The position numbers and the translations under genes were made by a program. DNA of 64,000 nucleotides from Cryptomeria japonica (lineage: Eukaryota > Streptophyta > Pinopsida > Cupressales > Cupressaceae), in contig NC_081409.1 of NCBI RefSeq assembly GCF_030272615.1, forward strand, positions 532,000,291-532,064,290. Reading direction: 5' to 3'. Of the stretch, positions 10,521 to 21,762 are shown piece after piece. Below the pieces are notes generated by a model, which worked only from the letters and a program-made list of their open reading frames with translations, was not told the DNA's origin and did not search any database. Numbering within the stretch: position 1 is the first letter of the stretch; the number at the start of each line of letters is the position of its first letter.

Positions 10521-12150
10521 GATACTCATACAAGTTGTTGCCTATATTCGAACGACAATTTAAATCCCACTAGACGACAACTCTTCAGACACCAGTGCGA
10601 CTCGTATGATAGAGTTTATAAGCTTAGATGACAATCTTTAGAGACCAGAACAACAGTTTGGAGAAAATAGAACGGCAAACTAGATGACTCGGACGACAAT
10701 GTAGGTAACTCGTACAACAATTTAGATGACTCGGACGATGAATTAGGAAGCTCATATGACAATTATAACAAGAGGCAAAAAAAAATTTGACAAGGAAACT
10801 GAGTATGTGACCACTAAATTTGATTTTTTTTTTTTAAAAATTTGAGTTTTTCCAATTTTTATAGTTTCATTTTTTAGTTTCTGACAAAAAACACAGCAAA
10901 CACATAAGATCCAAAGTGATTTCAAACACAACATGCTAATTCTAAGGAAGTTGGCTAAGAGAGAAAACCTTTTCTTGCAAACTTAGGTACACACCCAATA
11001 GCTAATCAAAATACAGCCGCTGAGTCTCACACAATGGATTCTCAACACTGTATTTGCCAACTCCAAACACTAATGGGGGCACAAAAAGGAAAGTATCTTG
11101 GGAGCATTACTATCTCTCTTGCACAAAGATTATCCCCCTTTCGGAAGTGAACCGGGCAACTATTATTTTAAATTTTGTAGTAAGGATTTTCGTTCGCAAT
11201 TACCCTTTGAAGTCGCACAAGCGCGATTGATGCCTATAGCTTGACAAGGTACTGAAACAAGTTGTAGTCACGTAAGTATGATTGAGACCATGAGGCCCTA
11301 CAAAATTCTCGATATGAGAGATCTCAAAATAGAAAAATCAAATAATCTCATCCTTTGAGACTTTAATCTCGAAAGGCCTATTTATTATAGTGAGTTGGAA
11401 TGCTTGGGTTTAGCTGTACTCACTTGGGTCATTCTCACGGGGTGATTACTCTTTCCCACTATGATAGGCCCACTAAAAGGTACACAAATCTCAAACTTAG
11501 AAAAATATTCAAGGGTTTGGATTTTTTATTGTCTGTGTAGACAAGAGCATACTCTCCTACCTCTTAGATTTTTCTTTAGACACAAAAGACAGATTTGTTC
11601 ATTAACCAAATAGCAATTTAAGTGCCTAAAAATGAGTTAAAGAATAAACAATATTTGGTTGATTCGTCTTAGGCAACCTACCAAAGCAACACATCAATAG
11701 TCATATTATTTTTTATTCTTTAATATGCATGAGTTTGATTTGACAAATTCTTTGATAGGCATTCTGCAAAAAATCAGTTAGGCTATAAAAATCTCAGGCA
11801 AACAGAAGATGATTTAGGGTTAGCGTCAGTAAATCCAAAGCCAAATCAAGAAAACCCCCAAAAGTATAATGTGCATAAAACAAGCAAATAAAAAATTTGT
11901 ATGACAATTTTCATAGAGAAGAACAAGTATTCTCACCGAACTGAATGAGTAAACCCCAAAACAAAGCAACAAAGCAGATACTCGTATGATGATTCCCACA
12001 TAGCTGAATGAAAAAATCTCAGAACTCATTCTGTATGCTGTAAAAACTTGTATGACCTTTTACAGAGGTTGTACAGATGAAACCTGAAAAATAAAAAAGA
12101 TTTGCAAGGCCAAAAATTAAATTCTTGAGCCCCACTGTGGGTGCCAAAAA
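10521..12150 (-). other. Leader of Ty3 A1, truncated by A2
   Basis: Homologous to 6780-8365 of the A2 leader and joined to the LTR at 12151 through a primer-binding site. Its sense strand runs from 12150 to 10521, where the A2 LTR begins. It holds degenerate repeats of CGGACGACAAT / CTCGTACAACAAT type (10530-10760). The rest of A1 (gag, pol, 3' LTR) should lie beyond A2, left of the window. Reading frames here are short and not supported as genes. Confidence 0.75.
12129..12146 (-). promoter_or_regulatory. Primer-binding site of Ty3 A1
   Basis: Minus strand TGGCACCCACAGTGGGGC, just inside the 12151-13133 LTR. It differs from the A2 site at a few positions and is closer to the F site (TGGCACCCAATGTGGGGC). 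Confidence 0.85.
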
Positions 12151-13133
12151 TGTGTGTGTGAAAAGTGGATATGTATTTGTATCTGTAGCTGACTACACAA
12201 CACTTCAATTAACTCATTAGATCCATGGTTAGTAAATCATTAATCAATGAATAATGAAACCATTACAAAGTGACCTATTACCTTCTAGTAGATGTGAGTT
12301 TAGTTTTGCTCTTAGATTTCCATATGCAACACCAATGACTAGAGTACACCTAAATGAAGGATTTAATCTATATGAGTATGAAATTGAGCTAAATGGATGC
12401 AAGATATGCAAGATTAAGCAATTTATCCATCTATATGATTTTAATCAAACTAATACTATTCAAGCAATATGATTAAGCTAATGCAATATTCTCAATAGAC
12501 CTAGAGTATAAACAACATAATAACAATAATCTTCGAGGTTCTTTTTTTATGAGAGATGAGAGCCTAAATTTATATGAAAAGTCAGAGAGAGACCAACAGT
12601 CAAGATCGATCAACGAAGAGCATCAGAGATTCTCCAAGAGGAAGCACAATCTAGGTGAATTGATGTGACTGGCTGCTGTTCTCATCTTTAAAGTAAATTG
12701 AACTAATTTTAAGATAAAATTAGAAAAAATAATTTATTTCATATTTTATTCAATTTTGATATTTAATTAATTTAATTGATTTTCTGAGATTTTTCAATTT
12801 AATTCCATTTTGATTTCTTTTCTCAATTTTAATTCTTTTTTCAAATTAATTCCTTTTTAATGATTAAATGGTAAATTGATTTATTAATTAAATATGCTAG
12901 GATATTTAATTAAATAAATAGGATAATTGATTAAAATGATTTACTTGGAATGATTAATTAATTAAATAATTATTTAATTAATATAGAATGATTTATTTGC
13001 CATGTGACATTGATGACTGAGAATCAATTAATTAGGTGCTCATGATTGATTTAATTACCTTTGGTTAGGACCTTGGTGATGTAGTCCATATTTAGGGGCC
13101 CATGCTTTAGGTGACCATTTTTAGGGTATTACA
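12151..13133 (-). repeat. 5' LTR of Ty3 A1
   Basis: A 983-bp LTR starting TGTAATACCC on the minus strand (13133) and ending CACACACACA (12151). It matches A2 and A3 over its ends and most of its length, with a degenerate TATA region near 12565-12575. Its right flank, 13134 on, is the LTR of E1, so A1 inserted into E1. The expected duplication partner of the flanking ATCTC (13134-13138) is outside the window. Confidence 0.9.
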
Positions 13134-14580
13134 ATCTCCAATGCTTGATAGAAGACTGATTGCTTTCTCAATTGAATTTATTAGAGTGTAATTGAGATCT
13201 TGAATTTTTGGATTATGAGTGTTAGGTTTTAAAATGAGAGGGGTAGAACTTTTATACTTACTCATTGAAAAAAAATTTGAATTTTTGACATAGGCCAACA
13301 CGAGATCTGTTGGTATTTTGGTATGGTTTTGTCATTGATGTTAACACCTACTAAAACACTAGCACTTTCTATTGCACAGTTACTGGTATATGGTTCACCA
13401 GCAGGATATAATGATCACCAACACTTGGAATGATATGGAAGACACCTGGTAATGTCGAAGACATCATGTGGACACTTTGTTTTGAAGAATTAATCATTGG
13501 TATATTCATATTTGCATATTTGCTTTTACCGACAAATAGGTCCAGGGTTACATAGGGTTACACCGGCAGGTTTATCTTTTCCAAATCAACATGGCATGCT
13601 ATGGAGATGACTAATTATTGTTGTAAATGCATTAAGCCGACATTTTTAATTAGTTATTGCGTCGGATATTATATTGTTTGTATAATGTTTTTATTGTAAT
13701 ATCTTGTAGAGCCGACCTACTAAAATTGGTCTTAGGTTATGGTATAAATGTAAGATCGAATGTGGAATGCGAAAAAGAATTTTGTGAAGGTATATGCAAT
13801 AGTAAGAAGAGCTATACACGAAGACATCATTTGAAGGTGAAGCTAGGTTTTTGTGAAAGCATATCAGCATTACACCGGTACTGAATCCAGCATATGAAGA
13901 TGTTATCTTGAGTAGTACATTCTTATTGGATTTAACCATCCAACTGTAGTCAGTGTGACTCCCTTTTTGTGATTAAGCAGTGAGCTCTAGGCTGTTGCCC
14001 ATTTGCATGTGTAGACCCCATTTATGTACACTTACTATCTACAGTAGTATCATCTGATTGTGGGTAAGGTTTCCCACCGTGGTTTTTCCCCTTACAGGGT
14101 TTCCACGTACAAATATTGGTTTTATGTGTTGTGGATGACTTTGTGTTTATGTTTCATGGATTAATCTTTACCGGTATAGCAATTAACTATTAACACTGTC
14201 TATCGACATACTTAACTGGTTTACCGGTATTAAGCATTAAGTTGATTAAGTTGTTTTTGGTTTGAATTTATTTGACAACTGATTCACCCCCCCCCCCTCT
14301 TAGTTGTCTCTGGGACCTAACAAGATCTAGGTACCCACCTAAATTAGGTGATTATGAGGCCCCGAAATGGGTTATTTTTTAGAGGACCATGGTGCCCAAC
14401 ACCATGGTCCTAGACATTAGGCCTCCAACATTAAGGGGAGGAAAGTGCAAATAATGAAAATTTAAATTTGGTACCTGATATGAGTAGAATCGAAGCTTCA
14501 ATCAAGCCTTAGAGGATGAATTCCAAAGTGAGGCTTAAGTGAGGACAAAATTGTAGGTGAGAATAATATAGGATGTTACA
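13134..14580 (-). repeat. Remnant LTR of element E1, split by a solo LTR
   Basis: The E1 LTR consists of 13134-13307 plus 14328-14580. Its minus-strand start TGTAACATCC at 14580 abuts a polypurine tract, the same junction as at 60230 in E2 (TGTAGCGTCC). The left part was cut off by insertion of A1 at 13133. It shares with E2 words such as CACCATGGTCC and a position just outside AAAGTGGGGGCTAAA. A perfect 12-bp inverted repeat (14383-14394 and 14400-14411) lies in it. Confidence 0.75.
13308..14322 (+). repeat. Solo Copia-type LTR
   Basis: This 1,015-bp block begins TGTTGGTATT and ends GACCTAACA, and is flanked by the 5-bp duplication AGATC (13303-13307 and 14323-14327). It contains TTCCCACCGTGGTTTTTCCC near 14071 and a C-tract followed by TCTTAGTTGTCTCTGGGACC, features of Copia LTRs and similar to the 3' LTR ends of C, D and G read on the other strand. 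No coding region or second LTR accompanies it, so it is a solo LTR left by recombination between the two LTRs of a former element. Confidence 0.9.
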
Positions 14581-14984
14581 TTTAGCCCCCACTTTAGCGG
14601 GAGTATGAGAATAAGCATACTCACAATAAAGTATGGAGGTTTGCATTGAAAACTTTCATCAAGAATTCAAAGAGACAAGATACACTAAGCCCCCAAGGGA
14701 CTTTAGGATCTTACTATTTCAATATAGAGATAAAAGGTACATCATAAGAGAGAGAAAAGAGAGAGAATCATGACTGCTAGCCTAGTAAAGTTCACTTACT
14801 ATGAGTCATGAAAAAGAAAAATACTAAATTACAAAGAAAAGATCTTATTTTGCAAAGTAACTTGAGTATCGAGACATGTTTTGGTGTGTGAATAAAGTGA
14901 AACATTAAGCGGAGTGTACACCCCCATGTTAAAGTGATTGCATATGCCTTATTGAGACAATGATATTCCCCTAAGAAAAGACAA
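14581..14984 (-). other. Element E1: polypurine tract and 3' internal remnant
   Basis: On the minus strand AAAGTGGGGGCTAAA (14581-14595) sits next to the E1 LTR and would prime plus-strand synthesis. The following 400 bp are homologous to 60231-60600 of E2 (for example TTTAGCCCCCACTTTAG and AAGCCCCCAA). Homology ends near 14970-14984, where sequence of element H1 begins; the cause of this junction (deletion or insertion) is unclear. No coding potential. Confidence 0.7.
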
Positions 14985-15122
14985 AGATGCATCTTAATTA
15001 ATTAAATTACCTTAGCTAAAGGGAAGATATTAATCAATTAAATAATGTAATTTTTTAATCAATAAAGGTGACAAAGGTGATTAAATTTGATTAATAAAAT
15101 TAATCACATTTAAGTGTCTACA
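14985..15122 (-). repeat. Truncated LTR end of element H1
   Basis: About 140 bp of AT-rich sequence ending ...AAGTGTCTACA (15122) matches the edge of the LTR at 48153-49217 (...AGATGTCTACA). Both are followed by TTTTGCCCTC or TTTTGACCCTC, which on the minus strand is a polypurine tract. Only the start of the LTR remains; the left border is approximate. Confidence 0.6.
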
Positions 15123-16988
15123 TTTTTGCCCTCTTTATGGTGGTGCTAGAATAGCATCAATGCAAACAAAATGAGACACAAAAGCAAAGGCGATGAATGA
15201 AGGACAAGCTAGTGATGCCCCCTTAAGAGGGTGCACGTGAAATGGAGGACCAGGTGGTGTCTTGAAAGAAACATTGCCCCAACAAACATGGTGAAAGATG
15301 ATAAAAAATGAATCCTAGGGGTGAAGACAACATGAAAAAGGGAGTTAGTAGGAAGAAACAACATGAAAAATGGTCCCAAAGGGATAGAGACAGTAAAAAT
15401 TAGGGCTTTAGAAGACCCTATATTAGCAAATTTGAAAATTTAGTATTCACTTTTCCTCTACTAGAGAGAGAGAGAAAATGAGAGCTTTAGAGAACTCTAC
15501 ATCATTCTAGATCTTTCCAATGCACAAACGAGATGGTAGCAAGGTAGAAACTAAGGCACTACAGGGACATTGTAGTGAGCGTCCATCATACCCAATGACC
15601 CAACCAATAGGTGAGTCTAAAAAAACTTGATCCTCACATTCAATATTTTGCATTTATTAGCAAGGTTATGGGGTAAAACAAAATTCTTGTGATTTAGTGT
15701 TCCACAAGAATGTGCACTAAAGTGATGAGAACATGTTCTTGTTTCTCATGCAAATGGGATTGAGTTAGGTTAGAAAATCAATGGGTGGGTTGGTTTTTCT
15801 CAGGAATGTGTTCCTGTCAATGCAAGAACATGTTCCTATGGTCCATGAAGCTATGATATCTCATTCCTATGAGGGTAGGCTAAATAGGTTAGATCGACCA
15901 GTGGGAATGTAATCTCACAAGGGAGGGGAAGGGGGACATATGATGTACATACAATTAAGTAGTCAACAACAAGATTGCCACCACAAATAGGAGGAATGCC
16001 ATGAAAGGGAGAATATGGTGAGAATACCTCTAAAAATGGTAGGAATGCCACTTAAAGGAAAAGGGGAGGGACTTTAGAAGAAATATTAGTTAGGAAAAAA
16101 GGCTGGCATGTCCTCTGGGTTTGATGCAGTGGAGCGTTGACATTCTAGTGAGTTAGGAGAGAAGATCTGCAATGCTACAAGTAGTAGAGTAGTTCAATGC
16201 CACAAATGGCACAAATTGATTTCATTGAGCTATGGTACTTGGTGAGGATTCCCCACATTAGGACACACATGGTGGTGGTTACTATATTGGTGGAGTGATG
16301 GAGGAGTAATAAACCTACATTTCACTTGTCAACTAGGGAGATCATAATTATTGGCAAGGATGTTTAAAAGATCTTTAGGCTACCCATTCATCGAGTACAA
16401 GTGATTTCAAAGAGGACACCTCAATAGGATGTTGTATAGAGACTGGTAGGAGCGAATGTATCACTCCACCATGGAAAAATATTGTTTCATTAGGCATTGG
16501 CACAAACACCGCCAAATAAGCATATCTACTTTTATGTTTGCACAAATGTTGATTAGCAATTATATCTTGCCTAATAGATGAGACAGGTTAATTGCACTGG
16601 GGATAATCCAAGGGGTCATTGAGGTAGTAGATCCAGGTCAACCGATGGCATGGAGCACATTGACATTGGAAATTGTACAGAGAGATACATGACATATATT
16701 ACCACATAGGCTACAATTTTGGGTACATTACATTGCTATAGGTATGGGCTTGGGATCACATTGCAATCACACTAAACCAAGGGAAATATATTGGAAAACT
16801 GAGAAGTATTAGTTCAAATCCAAATAAATGTAAAACATTCAAATAAAAATATGAAAATAACCTCATACCTTGCAAAGAATCCAATTGTTCCTTCGATTAG
16901 ACCTTTGATGAAGCCAAGGATGCACCCCTCCTCAACTTGTTTGGATTGGTCCTAGGTGGGTATGTGGATTTCTCTCCAAAATGCACAA
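15123..16988 (-). other. Element H1: polypurine tract and 3' non-coding region; last 7 bp likely LTR end of H2
   Basis: The minus strand carries a purine tract (15123-15137, AAAGAGGGCAAAAA) beside the LTR. The stretch is homologous in order to H2: 15402-15520 matches 49460-49560, and 16250-16400 matches 56690-56830. H1 is therefore the 3' end of a Ty3-like element on the minus strand. A plus-strand TATATTAG (15419-15426) stands where H2 has TATATAAG. The final TGCACAA (16982-16988) would complete the H2 LTR that F split. Apart from the PMD relic I see nothing coding. Confidence 0.6.
16290..16760 (+). pseudogene. Plant mobile domain (PMD) relic, antisense in H1
   Basis: The plus strand encodes TFHLSTREIIIIGKDV, a stop, then KIFRLPIHRVQV. 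This matches the PMD core (TFHL-x-x-GE...-T-L-x-DV...-I-L-x-L-P-I), the domain of Arabidopsis MAIN/MAIL1 and of some transposon proteins. H2 (56736 on) and F (45838 on, minus) have the same block. Several stops follow and the C-terminal half is not recognisable, so it is dead. It is antisense to H1, which lies on the minus strand. The function of PMD within retroelements is not established. Confidence 0.65.
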
Positions 16989-18213
16989 TGTATACACATA
17001 AAAATTGGCTATGAGCGATTAAATAAATATATAATATTTATTTAATACACTTATTCTTCTATTAAATAGTTAATTTGAAAAGATTAATTTATTTAATTCA
17101 TTTTTCGTGTCTTTTTATTAATTAATTTAATTGAAATATTTTATTAATTAATTCATCTATCCTATTCCTCTAATCAATTAATTAAATATCTAATATTTAA
17201 TTATTCTTTCAATCAATTAAATATCTAATATTTAATTATTCCTCTAATCAATTAATTAAATATTTAATATTTAATTATTCCTTCAATCAATTAAATATCT
17301 AATATTTAATGGTTATTCCTCTATCCTATAGTCTCAAATATTAAATAATTGCTAAATTATTTAATCCCTTTTCCAACTCATCCTTCTATCTCCACTTCAT
17401 CTTTCTTTTGCCAACTCATCAATCATGTGGGTAAAGATATTAATATTTCTTAAATATCAATTCATCATTTATCTTCAACTTCCAAATTTAATGAAATATT
17501 GTGTATGTACACATATTTCTTAACCTTCTTCTATATTCTCTCCAACATCCCTACATCTTAGGAAGGACTTGAGTCCACTTGTCCTCTCATGCCTAAATCT
17601 TCTCCAACCATCCCTAGATTTCCTTAGTCAACAACCCAGCCAAGGTGAGATGAGTGACACTTATCTTCTCCTTCTCCCTTTCTCTCAACCTTCACCTTTG
17701 CTCACAGCCATCCAAATCTACAGATCTGATCATGACCATTGATCTAGGCCACATCATCTTATCCTCTCAAATTCCATAAAACTAGGAGTTTGAGTTGAGA
17801 AAGAGTTATTCTTCAAGTGATTTTTCAAGTTAACAATTTGTGAAAACTTATGCATCCATGAGTTTTAATCTTGAAGCAATTCAGCATTTCTCATTTAGCA
17901 TAAGCAATTTAGCATTTCTCATTTAGCATTGCATATCATAGTATCATTTAACTATCAGTTATCAGTCCATTCTTCATATGTCATCTTGGAAGTTATCAGT
18001 GCTTGTCTAAGAGCACATCATCTGCAACCAGGAACAATGGAGTTAAGACACAATGAGACTTAAATCATGAAGGTAATAATATAGTTTTTATTTTAATATG
18101 AATTTCATATAGTTTCATTGGTTGAGTTTTGATTTCCTGTAGCATTTTCTTTTTATGTTGTGAAACTAATATGTTGTAAGTAGTATTCTGATGATGAAAT
18201 TCAAGTCGACACA
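16989..18213 (+). repeat. 5' LTR of F
   Basis: A 1,225-bp LTR, TGTATACACA...GTCGACACA, nearly collinear with 46989-48147. It has four AT-rich units (17165-17310, about 35-39 bp each, with ATTAAATATCTAATATTTAATTATT-like cores), while the 3' LTR has three, which explains much of the length difference. The TATA region reads CATAAAAC (17775-17782) against TATAAAAG in the 3' LTR. Drives transcription of F; poly(A) signals not identified. Confidence 0.95.
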
Positions 18214-18216
18214 TTT

Positions 18217-18234
18217 TGGCACCCAATGTGGGGC
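18217..18234 (+). promoter_or_regulatory. Primer-binding site of F
   Basis: TGGCACCCAATGTGGGGC, three bases after the LTR end, matching the class of site found in A1 and A2. It shows that F and A use the same kind of primer tRNA. Confidence 0.9.
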
Positions 18235-20457
18235 AGGAGCCTCGCACATATCTTTCTAATATCTAGTCTAGTTATTGCAAAACCAAGTTTAATGCATTTG
18301 TAATCCAGATTCATGCCTGTGTGAATTTGGACATCGCAATAGATTAGAAATTTTGTCTTGCAAGTTAGTGCATTTGACTTTTAGGTTAGCGCATTTGACA
18401 TTCAGGTTAGTGCTTTTGTCTACAAATCAACGCATTTAATCTTTAGAACAACGCTTTTGTCTCACAAGTTAATGCATGTGTCATTTTGGTTAGCGCTTTT
18501 ATCAGTGAATTCTCACTTTTTATTTTGCAGAGCACTACTTTTGTGTCACAGGTTAACGCTTTTGTCCTTTAGGTTAGCGCTTTTGAGGTGAAAGACAACA
18601 CATTTGTTAGGATAGTTCTTTTATTTGCAGCTGACAAAATTTTCCTGCAGGTTCGAATGTCCAAGAACTAAAATTTTCAAACTACTGACATGTCTATGTG
18701 CAGGATTATTTTTAAGAAAATTTCATACATTTCCTCACCTAGTAAATTAAGAGTTCTTTTTTGGAAAGTAACACATCATATCTTGCTCATTTAATAAATT
18801 GGCAGCATGCAACTTGCATTTTGAGTGACTTCTTTAAAGTAGTTGCACATAGCTTTTAGAGGGCTAAAATAAACTTGTGTTTTCCATGCTTGATGAAGTA
18901 GTAGGTAAGTATGCTCTCACCCTCATACGATGACCAAAAAACCAGACCTACTTTCTTTTATGTGTAACCTTTAGAGGGCCTTCCTTCCCGAGCTTCCTTA
19001 AGGGGGGCAGTGAGAGGGGAATGACCCAAAGTAGAAACATGCTAATATTGAGTCCTTCTGATCCACTCTAAATAAATCATGTTTGTGACGAAAGTCACAA
19101 GAAACATGTGTTGATAACTTCATACCGACACTATGTTTCCCTATAAACCCTATGGAGTGTAACCTCTATAGGTTGGGAACCTTTTGTATTTACAGAGCTA
19201 AAAGTGCCACATGTATGGCCACATGACCAAAAGCCTTTACTAAAAACCACTTGTACTAGTTGCCAAAATCCTTCTAATTATTGGCGTAGGAGGTCAGACC
19301 TTTGAAGTGGCTCACACACATACGGTTCTTAGTAGATATATAAAGTTTGCCATGGGGATTTTTCATGGAAACTAGTGCTTGGCTGCCCTAGAGAAGTGAG
19401 TGCTGAGGGTGGAGCCAGTGGGGTCAAGCATCTAAATATCCTCTTTGAATAGTGTAGCCTTGGGGGAAACCCCATGTGAGATTCAATAATTATTGTCTCA
19501 ACCTGCCATAAGATTTGTACTTGCTTGTGCATTTTGTTTTTCAAACATTTTGTCTTCTATGTCTATAACATGCTCAGAATGGTAAAAAACTCAAGAAAGT
19601 CATCATCTAAAAATAAGCAAAAATCCAACAACTTGCTGAAAATTTTGAAAAGAATCCTTGAAACATAGTTAGAATAGCGCTTTCAAGCAACAAAATAGTG
19701 CTTTTATCCAATAAGTTAGCACTTTTGACCAAAAAAAATAGCAAAAAGGATATTTCACATCTGAAACAAAGCAAATCAAACTAAAATTTCAAAATCAGTG
19801 TCAAAACACTTCTTGAGTAGAAATGTCTTTAAACTCTCACACATTTTCAAACTAGTTCGATAACTAGGTCACCAATCCAATAGGCTATTTCCAAAAGGTT
19901 TCCATAAGCATAAAACATTCAACAAGCTATTGATTCAAACATCTTAAGTGAAAAAATCAACATCATTGTCAGTTTCTCATCAGGATATATCAAATCCTCT
20001 ATCACAAAACTTGATCAATCCACCTTGTGTTCATTATCTTGGATATATCTTTCCTATTTTGAATCTAGGTTATATCAAAATCAGAATTGCACTCACATTG
20101 GAATCAAGCAAACTTGTAAACTATCATATGCTTATATGACTTTTAAGTATCACCTTAAGAAAAGAAAACCTAGTTATAAAGCTACTCAAAAAAGGATAAG
20201 ATTCTTGTATATCAATCACGAGATCTTATTAAAACATAGGACATTCTTACACCATTTTCATCTCTATTTACGTGGTTGCGGGACATAATTTGACGGAGAA
20301 ATTTTGCAAAGATGTTCTTTTCAACAAAGAGATGCTTTATCACAATGAATAAACAATAGTGGTAAAATCAACAAAGCCTACCTTCCTAAACCAATAATCA
20401 CCTATTGAGTTGTCTTTAGAAAACTTCAAAAAAGAAAAAAAAAATCACAACAATCAC
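18235..20457 (+). other. Untranslated leader of F
   Basis: About 2.2 kb without a supported gene. It holds a tandem array of about 21-bp units (18361-18640) and a few more units near 19672-19732. Small frames at 19329-19544 (minus) and 19948-20288 (plus) have no recognisable motif and fall in a region expected to be non-coding. A long leader is usual for Tat elements. Confidence 0.75.
18361..18640 (+). repeat. Tandem array, unit about 21 bp (GTTAGCGCTTTTG core)
   Basis: Around eleven imperfect units, for example AGGTTAGCGCATTTGACATTC, AGGTTAGTGCTTTTGTCTACA and AGGTTAGCGCTTTTGAGG. The consensus core is GTTAGCGCTTTTG. A second array at 46198-46474 has the reverse complement, CAAAAGCGCTAAC. Units are diverged, so the array is old. 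Not a CRISPR: no separate conserved repeats and unique spacers. Confidence 0.85.
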
Positions 20458-21762
20458 ATGCCAGTTTGGACTAGAGCTCAATACGAACAACTCAAAAAAC
20501 AACAAAAACAAATGGAAGAAGAAGATAATTCAACGTTCCACACTTTTGGTATACAATTGTTGATGAAGAAGTGGTCAATAACACCATTATTGACCTTGAG
20601 AAAGATATCAAATTTGATAGACTAATGGAAAAATTATTAGCAAAGCAAAAAGAAAAATATCTTTTGATGTTGGCAAAATCAGGAGCTAAATTGCCACAAG
20701 ACTTTAACATAGAAGGCTTGAAACAAGATGTGGAGACAAGTAATACTCAAAACATAGATGATCCAAATAACAAAGATATAAACAAAGAAAGTCATGAATA
20801 AACAAGAACAAAACATGATGACACAAGAAGACAGCGTAGTGATAGAAGAACTTACGAAGAGACAAGGAGAAACCATATGGATAATCCATTGTTAAATCTC
20901 ACTCAGTAAATGTAAACTCTACAACAAAAAATACAAGATATGCCAAATGGAACAAGCTCCAAGAAGTATTCATTGGAAGATATCTTCCCATATCCTTTTG
21001 ATAAAAGTTTGAATATGATACCATTTCCACAGCATTGCAAGATCCCTAAATATGACAAATACGATGGAAAATATGATCCTCAAGATCACATTAGGGAGTT
21101 TTGTACTATGATTATAGAATTTGCACACGACGAAACTTACCTGATGCATCTATTCCCTAGGATTTTAAATGGACAATCAATGGAATGGTTCTCCATATTA
21201 CCATCTAGAATTAAATCTTTTGAAGAACTCATGAATAGGTTTATTTCACAATACTCATACAATGTAAGGAATGAGATAACAATGTTGGATTTATGCAATG
21301 TTAAACAAAAGAATGGTGAATCTTTTATGATCTTCTTGCAGTGATGGAAATAGATGTTTAATAGGTATCCAAGAGATGTACCTAATTAAGAAAAGATTGA
21401 CATATTCATTGATAATCTGATCAGTGAAATGAGTTATCATCTAAAAATGAAATGTCCTCCTTCTTTTGCTAAGATGATTGAGAATGGTCTTAAAATAGAA
21501 GACGCAATCGTAAAGAAAGGAGAGATAAAAATTTACAATAATTATTACAACAACAATCACAACAACAACAACAAAAATGACAAACCAAAGTTTTGGTCAA
21601 AGAATAGGAATGTCGCCAATGGAGGAAATAACAATAGTAATGTTACAAAACAACAACCAATCTTTAATCTATCAAGTCAGATCCCAAGCAATAACAATCA
21701 AGAAAAAAATAAATCCAAGTCTTTCTTCTCCAATTCTTGCATGAAATTCACAAACATTGGAG
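20458..21762 (+). pseudogene. F gag, N-terminal and capsid part
   Basis: The start is ATG at 20458 (MPVWTRAQYEQLKKQQKQ). The frame then shifts once (20571 on: DLEKDIKFDRLMEKLLAKQK) and continues through 20940-21344 and 21429-21762 with stops between. The capsid signature is present: KYDKYDGKYDPQDHIREFC, LMHLFPRILNGQSMEWFS, LDLCNVKQKNGESFM. An Asn-rich stretch (NNYYNNNHNNNNKND) precedes the interruption. The frame is cut by C at KFTNIG and resumes after C at EPLESTLKTLL in the same frame, because C plus its duplication is 6,651 bp. Homologous to A2 gag. Confidence 0.9.

Noticed and set aside
18361-18640. Possible CRISPR array
   Set aside because: Units are contiguous degenerate 21-mers without constant repeats and unique spacers, and the context is a plant retrotransposon.
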